DNA from: a virus
IMG/VR virus record: IMGVR_UViG_3300025141_000576
Location: 1 to 27,910 of that record
Length of the DNA: 27,910 nt
Reading direction: 5' to 3' (one strand)
Below, in pieces: positions 17,172 through 23,687 of this stretch (the stretch's first letter is position 1; each line of letters opens with the position of its first letter). The translations under genes were made by a program, and so were the position numbers. The notes under the pieces were generated by a model. That model was not told where the DNA came from and made no database searches. It saw nothing but the letters and a program-made list of their open reading frames with translations.

Positions 17172-17517
17172 TTTCTTCTTCCCATTTTACGGGTTTTTCA
17201 GTTTCTTTTATTGTTTCCATTAATTGTTTTCTTTCGTCATCACTAAGGCTAAAATCTCCGCCTTCAGATTCTGACCTAGCAGCTGCTCTTTGTACTATAC
17301 TTGCCATTTTTACGAGCATATCATCGTTCTTAATACCAACGTCCAAGTAGTCCTTTATTAGCGGCACTAGTATTGTTGCATCACTTATATTTTTAATTAG
17401 TGGATGTAGTTGTGCAATTAAAGAATTTATCTGCTTATCTTTTTTCTTTGAGTTGGTATGAATCTCTTTTAATAAGTCAGAAAAATTCTTACCTTGAAAT
17501 ATTTCTTCTTCAAACAT
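17149..17517 (-). CDS. Unknown Lys/Glu-rich protein preceding the hub gene, 122 aa
   Basis: An open frame extends further upstream, but that part runs through an intrinsic terminator. The ATG at 17517 (M-F-E-E-E-I-F-Q-G-K-N-F) with SD-like AAGGGA is the sensible start. The protein is helical and charged (S-K-K-K-D-K-Q-I-N-S-L-I-A-Q-L; I-V-P-L-I-K-D-Y-L-D-V), with a Ser/Glu/Asp-rich stretch near residues 85-100 and a Lys-rich end. No membrane segment or enzymatic motif is seen. As the first gene after a terminator and a TATAAATAT box, it probably opens the tail operon. A tail assembly or accessory role is possible; the family is not recognised. Confidence 0.72.
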   Translation of the reverse strand: MFEEEIFQGKNFSDLLKEIHTNSKKKDKQINSLIAQLHPLIKNISDATILVPLIKDYLDVGIKNDDMLVKMASIVQRAAARSESEGGDFSLSDDERKQLMETIKETEKPVKWEEENAKDKTK

Positions 17518-17532
17518 AATAATTCCCTTTAG

Positions 17533-17541
17533 TATAAATAT
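17533..17541. promoter_or_regulatory. TATAAATAT box before the tail operon
   Basis: A perfect plus-strand TATAAATAT lies 16 nt before the first ATG of the structural operon and just after the intrinsic terminator, where a promoter for the operon would be expected. In gene orientation it reads ATATTTATA. Confidence 0.4.
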
Positions 17542-17552
17542 CAGATTCCGAT

Positions 17553-17588
17553 AAAAATAGAAAAGGCCCGGGAGTTTATTCCCGAGCC
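17553..17588 (-). terminator. Intrinsic terminator after the 74-aa membrane gene
   Basis: In gene orientation a nine-pair stem, G-G-C-T-C-G-G-G-A with T-C-C-C-G-G-G-C-C (one G-T pair), closes a loop of about six bases. It is followed by TTTTCTATTTTT. This is the clearest Rho-independent terminator in the window. It ends the outer-membrane/74-aa unit and insulates it from the tail operon. Confidence 0.9.
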
Positions 17589-17615
17589 TAATAATCATTT
17601 AATATTTTTTATCAA

Positions 17616-17840
17616 TTATTTCTTGACAAAAAATGATGCTACCAATATTAGAACTATTAGTCCTGTGAATCCGCCATTACCAAATCCGTCTACTAAAGCA
17701 GTTAGGTTTGCAATTACGTCCATTCCAAATACTGAACCTCCTGTTAGTACATACCATAAGATAGTTACTGGAAGTACAGCCATAAGAACTGAACCTAATC
17801 CTGCGAATAATCCTGTAATCATTTTTATTACGTTATCCAT
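17616..17840 (-). CDS. Small two-helix membrane protein, 74 aa
   Basis: ATG at 17840 has SD CGGAGAA. Two hydrophobic helices are visible, about residues 8-33 (L-F-A-G-L-G-S-V-L-M-A-V-L-P-V-T-I-L-W-Y-V) and 55-72 (G-F-T-G-L-I-V-L-I-L-V-A-S-F-F), joined by a Gly-rich loop, with a V-K-K end. Size and two-helix topology fit a small holin, but no holin family is recognised and no lysis cassette adjoins it. It follows the outer-membrane protein gene and ends at a strong terminator, so the two may share a transcript. A role in altering the host inner membrane is possible. Confidence 0.7.
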   Translation of the reverse strand: MDNVIKMITGLFAGLGSVLMAVLPVTILWYVLTGGSVFGMDVIANLTALVDGFGNGGFTGLIVLILVASFFVKK

Positions 17841-17908
17841 TTTTGTTTCTCCGTTTTTTTAATTGTTAATACTAAGTTGAGAGAGCATCTCGGTTAATTA
17901 TTTAATTA

Positions 17909-18343
17909 CTAGAAACGGTATGCCAACCCTAAGTTGAACGTACCTTCTCTATCTCCGTTTGCGTCTTCTTTAAGACCCATTGTATAATTAGGTTCTACTG
18001 CTAACCCTTTCCATACTACAAATGTATAACCTAAACCTAATGTTAAGTTATCCATCATTTCTTCAGTTGGTGCTTGAATTGAAATATACATATCCTTTTT
18101 CCAATTATAACGACCGAATAAGTCGTAATTTTTGTCACCTAATGAATCCTCTCCAGCTGTTATTAAACCAACTGTCCAAGTATCGTTTACTGCGTATCCA
18201 ATACCCATATTGTCAGTTAAGCTAGACATTTCCCACTCTGCGCCTTCTTCAGCTGCAGTGTAAGTTGTGACTACCATGAAATTCTGTGCTGATGCGAATA
18301 ATGCTGCCATGCACAATGCTACTGTTAAAATTGTTTTTCTCAT
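17909..18343 (-). CDS. Outer-membrane beta-barrel-type protein with signal peptide, 144 aa
   Basis: ATG at 18343 follows SD AGAGAGG. Residues 1-20 (M-R-K-T-I-L-T-V-A-L-C-M-A-A-L-F-A-S-A-Q) are a typical Sec signal peptide with cleavage after A-S-A, in the 'ASAQ' style common in Bacteroidota. The mature part has alternating strands with aromatic ends (M-G-I-G-Y-A-V-N-D-T-W-T-V-G-L-I; L-F-G-R-Y-N-W; L-T-L-G-L-G-Y-T-F-V-V-W). It ends N-L-G-L-A-Y-R-F, with the C-terminal Phe expected for barrel insertion by BAM. At about 124 mature residues it would suit a small barrel of about eight strands. It lies just after an unusual repeat array. Likely functions are receptor masking, superinfection exclusion or a permeability change; none is shown directly. 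A tail protein is unlikely given the signal peptide. Confidence 0.82.
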   Translation of the reverse strand: MRKTILTVALCMAALFASAQNFMVVTTYTAAEEGAEWEMSSLTDNMGIGYAVNDTWTVGLITAGEDSLGDKNYDLFGRYNWKKDMYISIQAPTEEMMDNLTLGLGYTFVVWKGLAVEPNYTMGLKEDANGDREGTFNLGLAYRF

Positions 18344-18394
18344 AAAATTTCCTCTCTTTGTTTTTGCTTAGTTGAATGCTCTCTTCATTAAGCC

Positions 18395-18454
18395 TTTATT
18401 GAATAACCTCGTGCTATTCATATAACCTTTATTTAATAACCTATTGTTATAACC
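18395..18454 (-). repeat. Iteron-like array of GGTTAT-NN(N)-AATA units upstream of the outer-membrane protein gene
   Basis: Four units in gene orientation start at 18454, 18441, 18427 and 18408: GGTTATAACAATA, GGTTATTAAATAAA, GGTTATATGAATA and GGTTATTCAATAAA. Starts are 13, 14 and 19 bases apart. Two units contain the dyad TTATTNAATAA (same on both strands), which looks like a dimeric repressor or activator site. The array fills most of the gap between the gp55-like gene and the outer-membrane protein gene and ends 52 bases before the latter's ATG. It probably controls that unit. Confidence 0.6.
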
Positions 18455-18457
18455 GAA

Positions 18458-18466
18458 TATAAATAT
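18458..18466. promoter_or_regulatory. TATAAATAT box beside the iteron array
   Basis: A perfect plus-strand TATAAATAT lies four bases beyond the iteron array, just after the end of the gp55-like gene. It is 115 nt before the outer-membrane protein ATG, farther than the other boxes. Confidence 0.3.
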
Positions 18467-18472
18467 ACTTTT

Positions 18473-19252
18473 TTAATTAAAAAATTTCCCTTCTTGGAAT
18501 TTTGTGAATTTATCACTAAAATCTTCCTTTATGACATTCACAACCTTTGTAATGTGTTGTGTTTTAGTGTCAGTCATTTCTCGTATTAGTATATATAATG
18601 CTTTTTTGTTAAATATTTCTATGTTTTTTCGCTCTTCAAATAACCTTAATACTGCATAGGCAATCTTTTTATCTCTTTGAGATCTAAATCTTTCTTGTAC
18701 TACGTTTTGATAATATTCAGGGAATCGTTCCATAAAAACATCAAGATCGTCTCTATAGTCTTGTGTTGCTGATTCTCTACCTAAGTCTCGTTCTCGGTCT
18801 ATTGCTATAATTGGTTTTTTAGCCTTTAAGTCTCTATAGTTTTTATTATTATTTTGTATCAAATAATTTTTTGCAACTATTGAAAAATAAGAAAAAGCTT
18901 TTCCTTTTCCTTCAACAAACTTTGGTAATTTTTCTAACATAAATGCTATAACCTCATGCTGAATTTCTCTTGGTCCGCCGTCAAAATAGTAAAACTTAAA
19001 TGTGTGTATAATATTTTCTGCTAATTTCATCAGGGGTTTATGTATAAATCCGTTGTATACTTTATTTTTTAATACTTGAGAATCTTCTTTATTATACGCG
19101 ATGATGGCACGTTCCGTTTCAAGGGTAAAGTACATCTTAGTTTTCCTTGGTCTTCCACGCTTAGTCTTTAAGGCTTCTATGGCTGCTAACCTTCTTTCTT
19201 CCTCTAATTGGGCATAGAATTCTTGGACAGGGCTAAGTTTTTTATTTTCCAA
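18473..19252 (-). CDS. 55: Late-transcription sigma factor, T4 gp55-like, 259 aa
   Basis: ATG at 19252 overlaps the 3' end of the 86-aa gene by 11 nt. After a basic R-G-R-P-R-K-T-K patch (about residues 33-40), the body has T-E-R-A-I-I-A-Y-N, then L-A-E-N-I-I-H-T-F-K-F-Y-Y-F and G-K-A-F-S-Y-F-S-I-V-A-K-N-Y-L-I-Q-N-N. These are the region-2-like motifs of gp55 proteins in marine T4-like phages. T4 gp55 (185 aa) binds core RNA polymerase and recognises the TATAAATA late promoter, with the sliding clamp and gp33 as co-activators. This protein is longer. It should switch host polymerase to the tail and capsid genes. No gp33 or clamp gene is seen in this window. Confidence 0.88.
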   Translation of the reverse strand: MENKKLSPVQEFYAQLEEERRLAAIEALKTKRGRPRKTKMYFTLETERAIIAYNKEDSQVLKNKVYNGFIHKPLMKLAENIIHTFKFYYFDGGPREIQHEVIAFMLEKLPKFVEGKGKAFSYFSIVAKNYLIQNNNKNYRDLKAKKPIIAIDRERDLGRESATQDYRDDLDVFMERFPEYYQNVVQERFRSQRDKKIAYAVLRLFEERKNIEIFNKKALYILIREMTDTKTQHITKVVNVIKEDFSDKFTKFQEGKFFN

Positions 19253-19502
19253 ACATATTCTCCAGTTTTTTTATTTCTGAGCTTATCATATCATAAATCG
19301 ATCCAACTTCATCATCAGATTCAAACATGTTTTTTGAGTCTAATTCTTTTATATTAAATAATATTTCGCTAAGAGATTTGTAATAAGACATCAACCAATC
19401 ATTTGCTTCTTCGTTTGCCTCATCTAACTTATCGTTTTTTCTGAATAAGTTGACATTAACATATATTGATACAACCAATAATATTGACAGTAACCAAATC
19501 AT
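19242..19502 (-). CDS. Single-helix membrane protein with coiled-coil tail, 86 aa
   Basis: ATG at 19502 overlaps the stop of the HD-domain gene by 4 nt (ATGA). Residues 3-20 (W-L-L-S-I-L-L-V-V-S-I-Y-V-N-V-N-L-F) form one membrane helix. The rest is acidic and helical (K-N-D-K-L-D-E-A-N-E-E-A-N-D-W), consistent with a short coiled coil facing the cytoplasm. It sits between an HD hydrolase and the gp55-like factor. The family and function are not recognised. Confidence 0.75.
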   Translation of the reverse strand: MIWLLSILLVVSIYVNVNLFRKNDKLDEANEEANDWLMSYYKSLSEILFNIKELDSKNMFESDDEVGSIYDMISSEIKKLENMFGK

Positions 19503-20260
19503 TTATTATCCCCAAATAAGTCTTTAAATAAGTCTGCAGCGTTATCGTTTGCGTTAGACACCTTAGGTTTTTTACCATATGGTTTAGGGTTTTTACTAAT
19601 AGATTCGACAATCTTATTACCAAATTTCCAATTTTCATATTCTATTCTGGAAGCCATGTGATCAGCGTGGTGGAGTACTATTGGTAAATTATTCCACAAA
19701 GCTTTTTCTTTACCATAAGGTTTAAGGTATGCATCATTTGCTGAGTCATATACTCCATCATGGGTTAGTATAGCTATCATTTCATTTTGCGAAAACTTTA
19801 TTCCAAAATTTGAAAGCAACCATATGCTTCTATGTGGAACAGTCATGTGTTGAATATTAGGGTTAGGATCGTAAATCTTACCTTGGTTTTTTCTATGCCA
19901 TTCACTAGGGTTAGGTACGTAATATTCATTGTCAATATCTCCGGCCTTACCTAAGTCATGGTTAAGGGCTGCAAACATTAGTTCTTCGTGAGAATAATTA
20001 GATACATGGGATCCCATATCTTTCCACATATTGTATACCCTATCTGCGCACGACATTACTCTCAGTACATGGTCAACATATCCACCAGCAAAGCAGTTGT
20101 GAAAATGTTCTATTCCAGACGCTGGAGCCAACATCATCGTTTCGCCTAATTTATTATATAGCTCTAGTAATTTATTTTTTCTATCGCCTTCAAAATTATC
20201 TTCTATTGCCTGAATCAATTTATTCCAGTTATCTAGTATTTGGTCTTCTGTTAAATTCAT
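19499..20260 (-). CDS. HD-domain metal-dependent phosphohydrolase, 253 aa
   Basis: ATG at 20260 follows the 53-aa gene by one base. The HD signature is visible: G-Y-V-D-H-V-L-R-V (H64), A-L-N-H-D-L-G-K (H101-D102), L-T-H-D-G-V-Y-D (H167-D168) and I-V-L-H-H-A-D-H-M-A (D200). These are the expected metal ligands of a nucleotidase/phosphohydrolase fold. Proteins of this type are common in marine T4-like phages and are usually annotated only as HD-domain hydrolases. Substrates might be nucleotides or a signalling nucleotide; the sequence does not say which. The C-terminal 30 residues are Asn/Asp/Lys-rich (N-D-N-A-A-D-L-F-K-D-L-F-G-D). Overlapping stops and starts link it with the small unknowns upstream and the gp55-like factor downstream. 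Confidence 0.85.
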   Translation of the reverse strand: MNLTEDQILDNWNKLIQAIEDNFEGDRKNKLLELYNKLGETMMLAPASGIEHFHNCFAGGYVDHVLRVMSCADRVYNMWKDMGSHVSNYSHEELMFAALNHDLGKAGDIDNEYYVPNPSEWHRKNQGKIYDPNPNIQHMTVPHRSIWLLSNFGIKFSQNEMIAILTHDGVYDSANDAYLKPYGKEKALWNNLPIVLHHADHMASRIEYENWKFGNKIVESISKNPKPYGKKPKVSNANDNAADLFKDLFGDNK

Positions 20261-20261
20261 A

Positions 20262-20423
20262 TTATTTCCCTATTTTTTTTCCTAGTATCAAAGGAGATCC
20301 ATCTTCATGTTTACATACATGAAAGCAATTAGACTTTTCTCTAATAATTAGATAATTGCCTTTGTACGATGGATAATTCTTATAAACGTAATCTGTTATT
20401 TTTGTTATGGTTTCTTCTGTCAT
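20262..20423 (-). CDS. Short unknown protein, 53 aa
   Basis: An uninterrupted frame runs from ATG at 20423 (M-T-E-E-T-I-T-K-I-T-D-Y-V-Y) to TAA at 20262, ending I-L-G-K-K-I-G-K. The SD GGAG lies in the last codons of the upstream 80-aa gene, and the stop adjoins the HD gene's ATG, so the coupling argues for a real gene. It has one C-F-H-V-C pair and a charged, mostly helical N-terminus. There is no membrane helix and no recognised family. Confidence 0.65.
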   Translation of the reverse strand: MTEETITKITDYVYKNYPSYKGNYLIIREKSNCFHVCKHEDGSPLILGKKIGK

Positions 20424-20425
20424 CT

Positions 20426-20668
20426 TTATTCTCCGTATAAACTAAATTGTTTTGGCGGTTCTGGCGCTTTTTCTACTTGGTTGATAGAATATACTTTTCC
20501 ATCAAACGCTGCTAGATGGTAATCTCTACAACCAGTATCTCTAAATACGTATTCTAATCCGTCTGTTAGGGAATCAAGTATTTTATCCGTTCTACCAACA
20601 GGTTTCCATCTGTCTCCTGGGGCTACTCTTTCTAGAACTAACTTTTTTATGTCTTCTGTCTGTTTCAT
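20426..20668 (-). CDS. Unknown small protein, 80 aa
   Basis: The frame extends three codons upstream to a TTG, but the first ATG is at 20668 (M-K-Q-T-E-D-I-K-K-L), overlapping nothing and following the 77-aa stop by one base. I take it as the start. Residues include R-D-T-G-C-R-D-Y-H-L-A-A-F-D-G-K-V-Y and a Pro-rich end (A-P-E-P-P-K-Q-F). It is soluble in character and not recognised. Confidence 0.65.
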   Translation of the reverse strand: MKQTEDIKKLVLERVAPGDRWKPVGRTDKILDSLTDGLEYVFRDTGCRDYHLAAFDGKVYSINQVEKAPEPPKQFSLYGE

Positions 20669-20669
20669 A

Positions 20670-20903
20670 TTAATCAAATAATAATTTTAGTTGTTTTTTA
20701 TCAGATTCTTTATTCTTGTCTTCAATATCGCCAAAGGTTTCCCTAACAGAAGTTTCATGATAACCTATTGCATGAGCCATTCGCAAACATATTACCTTAA
20801 ACTCGCTACAAGTCATATCGTTTGGAAGCTTTAGTTCTATAGACTTTGCTTCTTTTGTTTCGTTGCCTCTTTTATATATTAAAAAGTCGTATTCTTTATC
20901 CAT
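20670..20903 (-). CDS. Unknown small protein, 77 aa
   Basis: ATG at 20903 (M-D-K-E-Y-D-F-L-I-Y) lies inside the last codons of the small membrane ORF upstream (25-nt overlap). It is charged and soluble, with two cysteines (T-C-S-E-F, V-I-C-L-R). It belongs to the dense run of small genes before the HD hydrolase. No family is recognised. Confidence 0.62.
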   Translation of the reverse strand: MDKEYDFLIYKRGNETKEAKSIELKLPNDMTCSEFKVICLRMAHAIGYHETSVRETFGDIEDKNKESDKKQLKLLFD

Positions 20904-21031
20904 ATTAAAAATCTCTTAACTGCTGTTATTGGTAAATATATAATCCATATAATTGAAAGAAAAAATATTACAAAAAATACTATGCTTAGTACAACAATAA
21001 GGATAAGTATTTCTTCTAGTAATTCTTTCAT
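20879..21031 (-). CDS. Possible small membrane protein, 50 aa
   Basis: ATG at 21031 gives M-K-E-L-L-E-E-I-L-I-L-I-V-V-L-S-I-V-F-F, continuing through a hydrophobic core of more than 25 residues to a basic end (V-K-R-F-L-I-W-I-K-N) and TAA at 20879. Without this frame, the 180-bp gap between the zinc-ribbon and 77-aa genes would be empty in an otherwise packed genome. No SD is visible and the AT-rich sequence could produce a hydrophobic ORF by chance, so I hold it as likely but not sure. Confidence 0.5.
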   Translation of the reverse strand: MKELLEEILILIVVLSIVFFVIFFLSIIWIIYLPITAVKRFLIWIKNTTF

Positions 21032-21082
21032 TATGTTATAATATAATAAAAAATATTCAAATAGAAAAATAATTAATGAAGT

Positions 21083-21628
21083 TTATTTGTTTTTGTATAG
21101 TTTTAAGTATTCTTCCCTATTAAAGTTTCTAGGAAATTTTGCAGATGCCACCTTAGAGTGGAGTTTTATTTTGCTGAGAATTGGTTTTTTGTCTTTTTTC
21201 CAACGGGTTTTTGCTAGTTGTTTTTTCAAACTATTCAAATTTAATGCTGCAGTTGTTATAAGCTCTTCTTTTTCTCTTTTTGTCATTCTTTCAGATTTTT
21301 TTCGCTCTTGCTTTTCAGTTGGATTAATAGATCCTTTTAACTCGGGTACTTCTACTCCTTTGCGATATACGTTTCCATCTTTGTCAACAAACTCTTTCAT
21401 TAGCGTCCAACCTCTAGGTTTATCTGATTTTACATATGTTGATGTTTCTACTGGTCCAACTAATTCAGCCACACATTCTGTGCAGGTTGTTGATACAGTA
21501 TCTTCTCCACACTTAGACATTTGACCACACCTTTTACATTCCATAAATTTATATAATGCTCCTTCTCTTTCATTCCAAGCAGTACCTTTTCTATATTCTG
21601 TGTAGTATTCTATTTTTTCATCTTTCAT
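21083..21628 (-). CDS. Zinc-ribbon-containing unknown protein, 181 aa
   Basis: ATG at 21628 overlaps the previous stop by 4 nt (ATGA), with AAGGGA as SD. Four cysteines near residues 31-52 (C-K-R-C-G ... C-T-E-C) form a C-x2-C/C-x2-C zinc ribbon. The middle (residues about 64-100) reads like a small beta region (R-G-W-T-L-M-K-E-F-V-D-K-D-G-N-V-Y). The C-terminal 70 residues are strongly basic and helical (K-Q-E-R-K-K-S-E-R-M-T-K-R-E-K-E-E). The mix suggests nucleic-acid binding or a transcription-related adaptor, but no family is recognised. Confidence 0.75.
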   Translation of the reverse strand: MKDEKIEYYTEYRKGTAWNEREGALYKFMECKRCGQMSKCGEDTVSTTCTECVAELVGPVETSTYVKSDKPRGWTLMKEFVDKDGNVYRKGVEVPELKGSINPTEKQERKKSERMTKREKEELITTAALNLNSLKKQLAKTRWKKDKKPILSKIKLHSKVASAKFPRNFNREEYLKLYKNK

Positions 21629-22701
21629 AACAATCCCTTATTTCTTAGTTTGCCAATCATAACACGGGTAAGTTTACCTTGTTTTAATAACTTTGTATAA
21701 TATGCTTTATCTTTTTCTTTATATATCTTTAAATCTTTATCTTCTGGTTTTTCTGGTTTTTCTATATCATCTAATGCTATATCTTCATCTTGTAAAGGTA
21801 TAGGATATGGTGTATTAAATTCCATCCCGTCTGGTACTGACATTTTTACGGTTGGTTCTTTTACATACATTCCTGGTGGAGGAACAAAATCAGTACTTTT
21901 TCTTTTTATTTGAGCGAATGCCATATTGGCTGCAACAACAAGGGCTATAGCCAATGGGTCAAATACAAATATAATCATTAATAAGAACCAGTTAACAACT
22001 TGATTCATATCATAACCTGTAGTTTCTGCTAGATATTTAAGTGGTCCTAACTCTCGTTGGTCTTCATTGTCTACTTCCTTTTCTAATATTGCCATATCTG
22101 TTCTTGTGATAGAATCAGTTATTGCCGATAGTTTTGCGTTTATATCATTTCTATCGTTAAGGGTTCTAGCTAATTCATCTTGAAGCGCTCTTCTACTTGA
22201 AGATGAGGTTGTTGTTATCAATTGGCCAGATTCTTTATCTACATATTGAACCTGTGCTGGATTAGATAGTGATATTCTCAAATCAGAAATTGACTTTGTT
22301 AAACCTTCTTTTTCATATTTAATATCCTGTTTTGTTTCTTCAAATCTAACTTGCTTTTGTTGTAATATTGCAAGTGACTTATCAAGTAATTCTGACTGAG
22401 TTGCCGTTGATTGATATGCTCCAGATAAGAATCCATATATACCACCACTAGTTATAATCATAAGAACGAAACAGGCTATGGCTAAGTAGGCTCTTAACAT
22501 CTTGTTTATAGTATCCCAATATTGATACAATAGAGATGCAACGATTAACTTTGCAAATTCCAAAGAACCTGCCATTATAATTACCTGTAGACTGGCTCCT
22601 GCGAATAGCTTACTTAGTCCAAAAACCGAATAAAACGCTGCAGACCCTGATACAGCTAGTGCAGAAATTGCTATTAGTATTGGAAGAATTTTAGCTTTCA
22701 T
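21625..22701 (-). CDS. Four-helix integral membrane protein with long coiled coil, 358 aa
   Basis: ATG at 22701 (M-K-A-K-I-L-P-I-L-I) follows the 210-aa gene by 9 nt. Membrane helices are visible at about residues 5-29, 38-60, 70-95 and 236-262. Between the third and fourth lies a 130-residue charged, helical region (S-E-L-L-D-K-S-L-A-I-L-Q-Q-K-Q ... R-A-L-Q-D-E-L-A-R-T-L) typical of a coiled coil. After the last helix a Pro/Glu/Asp/Lys-rich cytoplasmic tail leads to a short helical end (Y-Y-T-K-L-L-K-Q-G-K-L-T-R-V-M-I). No enzyme motif is seen. I recall similar helix/coiled-coil proteins annotated only as hypothetical in marine T4-like phages. Roles might include lysis timing, superinfection immunity or membrane remodelling. 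Confidence 0.78.
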   Translation of the reverse strand: MKAKILPILIAISALAVSGSAAFYSVFGLSKLFAGASLQVIIMAGSLEFAKLIVASLLYQYWDTINKMLRAYLAIACFVLMIITSGGIYGFLSGAYQSTATQSELLDKSLAILQQKQVRFEETKQDIKYEKEGLTKSISDLRISLSNPAQVQYVDKESGQLITTTSSSSRRALQDELARTLNDRNDINAKLSAITDSITRTDMAILEKEVDNEDQRELGPLKYLAETTGYDMNQVVNWFLLMIIFVFDPLAIALVVAANMAFAQIKRKSTDFVPPPGMYVKEPTVKMSVPDGMEFNTPYPIPLQDEDIALDDIEKPEKPEDKDLKIYKEKDKAYYTKLLKQGKLTRVMIGKLRNKGLL

Positions 22702-22710
22702 AATAAATAA

Positions 22711-23343
22711 TTATAGTTTTTTAATTGAAAAGTGATAGGTATATAAAATAACCTCTTCTCCATCAAGAACATCTACAACATCTTCAGACTTAGATTTAAG
22801 TTCATTTCCATTCGTTTCAAATAGTTTTTGTATGTTATCTAGTACATCTTTATTTGTTGAACAAAGAGATAACATACCAAAACTTGTACTAACATTAACA
22901 GATGTTGGAGATAGATTTGCAGCCTTAAAATAGTCTGAATAGTTTAAAGATTCTTCTATTGATTCTCTAATACTTTCCCCTTTAGATAATCTTTCGACAT
23001 ATTTATCTAGTAGCTCCTTTGGGCAATTGTCAATCCAATCATTAAAAAAATCGATATCACCGTGGAATAGGTCTTCTTTATCTTCTTTTACCAATAGATT
23101 CCACAACACCCTTGTGACTATATCTTCAGCATCTTTTATTTCTTTATATAACGTTCTATTTGCTATATTGTTAAAATATTCTGTGAAGTCGGTTTTAAAT
23201 TTTTCAGTGGATATTGAATTAACCTCTATTTCTGTCAACGATTCAACATACGTTTGCATGTCTTCTTCAATATTATCCCAAAAATTAGAGGTGTGGTCTA
23301 ACACATCATCAATTTTCCACACATGTCTTTTTCCTATTCCCAT
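22711..23343 (-). CDS. Unknown acidic protein, 210 aa
   Basis: The frame is open further upstream through a TTG at 23367, but the first ATG is at 23343 (M-G-I-G-K-R-H-V-W-K-I-D-D). The longer frame would extend into the 3' region of the tmRNA coding piece, so the ATG is preferred; no clear SD is present. The protein is acidic and mostly helical (D-I-V-T-R-V-L-W-N-L-L-V-K-E-D-K-E-D-L), with a more mixed C-terminal third (S-T-S-F-G-M-L-S-L-C-S-T-N). There is no membrane helix or enzyme signature, and no family is recognised. It is the first gene after the tmRNA. Confidence 0.72.
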   Translation of the reverse strand: MGIGKRHVWKIDDVLDHTSNFWDNIEEDMQTYVESLTEIEVNSISTEKFKTDFTEYFNNIANRTLYKEIKDAEDIVTRVLWNLLVKEDKEDLFHGDIDFFNDWIDNCPKELLDKYVERLSKGESIRESIEESLNYSDYFKAANLSPTSVNVSTSFGMLSLCSTNKDVLDNIQKLFETNGNELKSKSEDVVDVLDGEEVILYTYHFSIKKL

Positions 23344-23516
23344 AATAATTTTAATGCCACCACCCAACCCAGCTGAACTTCTTTAGCTATCCGTGACGTC
23401 TCAGACGCGAATTTAAGAAGGTGAGTTCCTAATATACCTTCTTGGTATTTTATACCTCAAACCACCGAAGCTTTTACGATATGGCTTCTTTTTACCGTTT
23501 GCTTTGGGTACCTAAA

Positions 23517-23549
23517 TTAGGCAGCCATTGCTAGTTCAACTTGTTCGCC
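23517..23549 (-). other. tmRNA tag reading frame (GEQVELAMAA)
   Basis: Read from GGC at 23549, the frame is G-E-Q-V-E-L-A-M-A-A followed by TAA. The bases just before it (CATAACT) resemble the conserved sequence before the resume codon (TAGTC in E. coli). The A-M-A-A end fits recognition by ClpXP-type proteases. Tags beginning G-E and ending A-x-A-A are known from Bacteroidota. Confidence 0.8.
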
Positions 23550-23605
23550 AGTTATGCGTTGACCTTCCCTATATCCTTATCATCGTGTCAAATCCAGTCA
23601 CCCCC

Positions 23606-23624
23606 ATGTTGTTGTTCTATTTAG
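23606..23624 (-). other. Intervening segment between tmRNA acceptor and coding pieces
   Basis: Nineteen AT-rich bases separate the discriminator A of the acceptor piece from the first G of the coding piece. Known permuted tmRNAs have such a segment, which is cut out by tRNA-type end processing so that the mature RNA is two chains. The right-hand cut would be RNase P-like and the left-hand cut a 3'-end trimming; this is by analogy. Confidence 0.65.
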
Positions 23625-23687
23625 TGGAGGTGGAGGGTATCGAACCCTCGTCCAACAATGCAGCTAATATAAGTACTAGCAGTCATA

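Noticed and set aside
17873-18390. ATGCTCTCT inverted repeat flanking the outer-membrane gene
   Set aside because: Copies near 17881 and 18376 share only about nine bases and diverge on both sides; chance is a fair explanation without comparison to relatives.
18393-18454. CRISPR array reading of the repeats before the outer-membrane gene
   Set aside because: Repeat units are too short and spaced 13-19 bases apart with no unique spacers; they fit operator iterons instead.
19456-19638. 60-aa minus-strand frame overlapping the HD gene's end
   Set aside because: It lies in another phase over the HD hydrolase and 86-aa genes, both of which have better starts and recognisable features.
23344-23367. 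Upstream TTG start for the 210-aa gene
   Set aside because: It would add eight residues reaching into the tmRNA 3' region without an SD; the ATG at 23343 is simpler.
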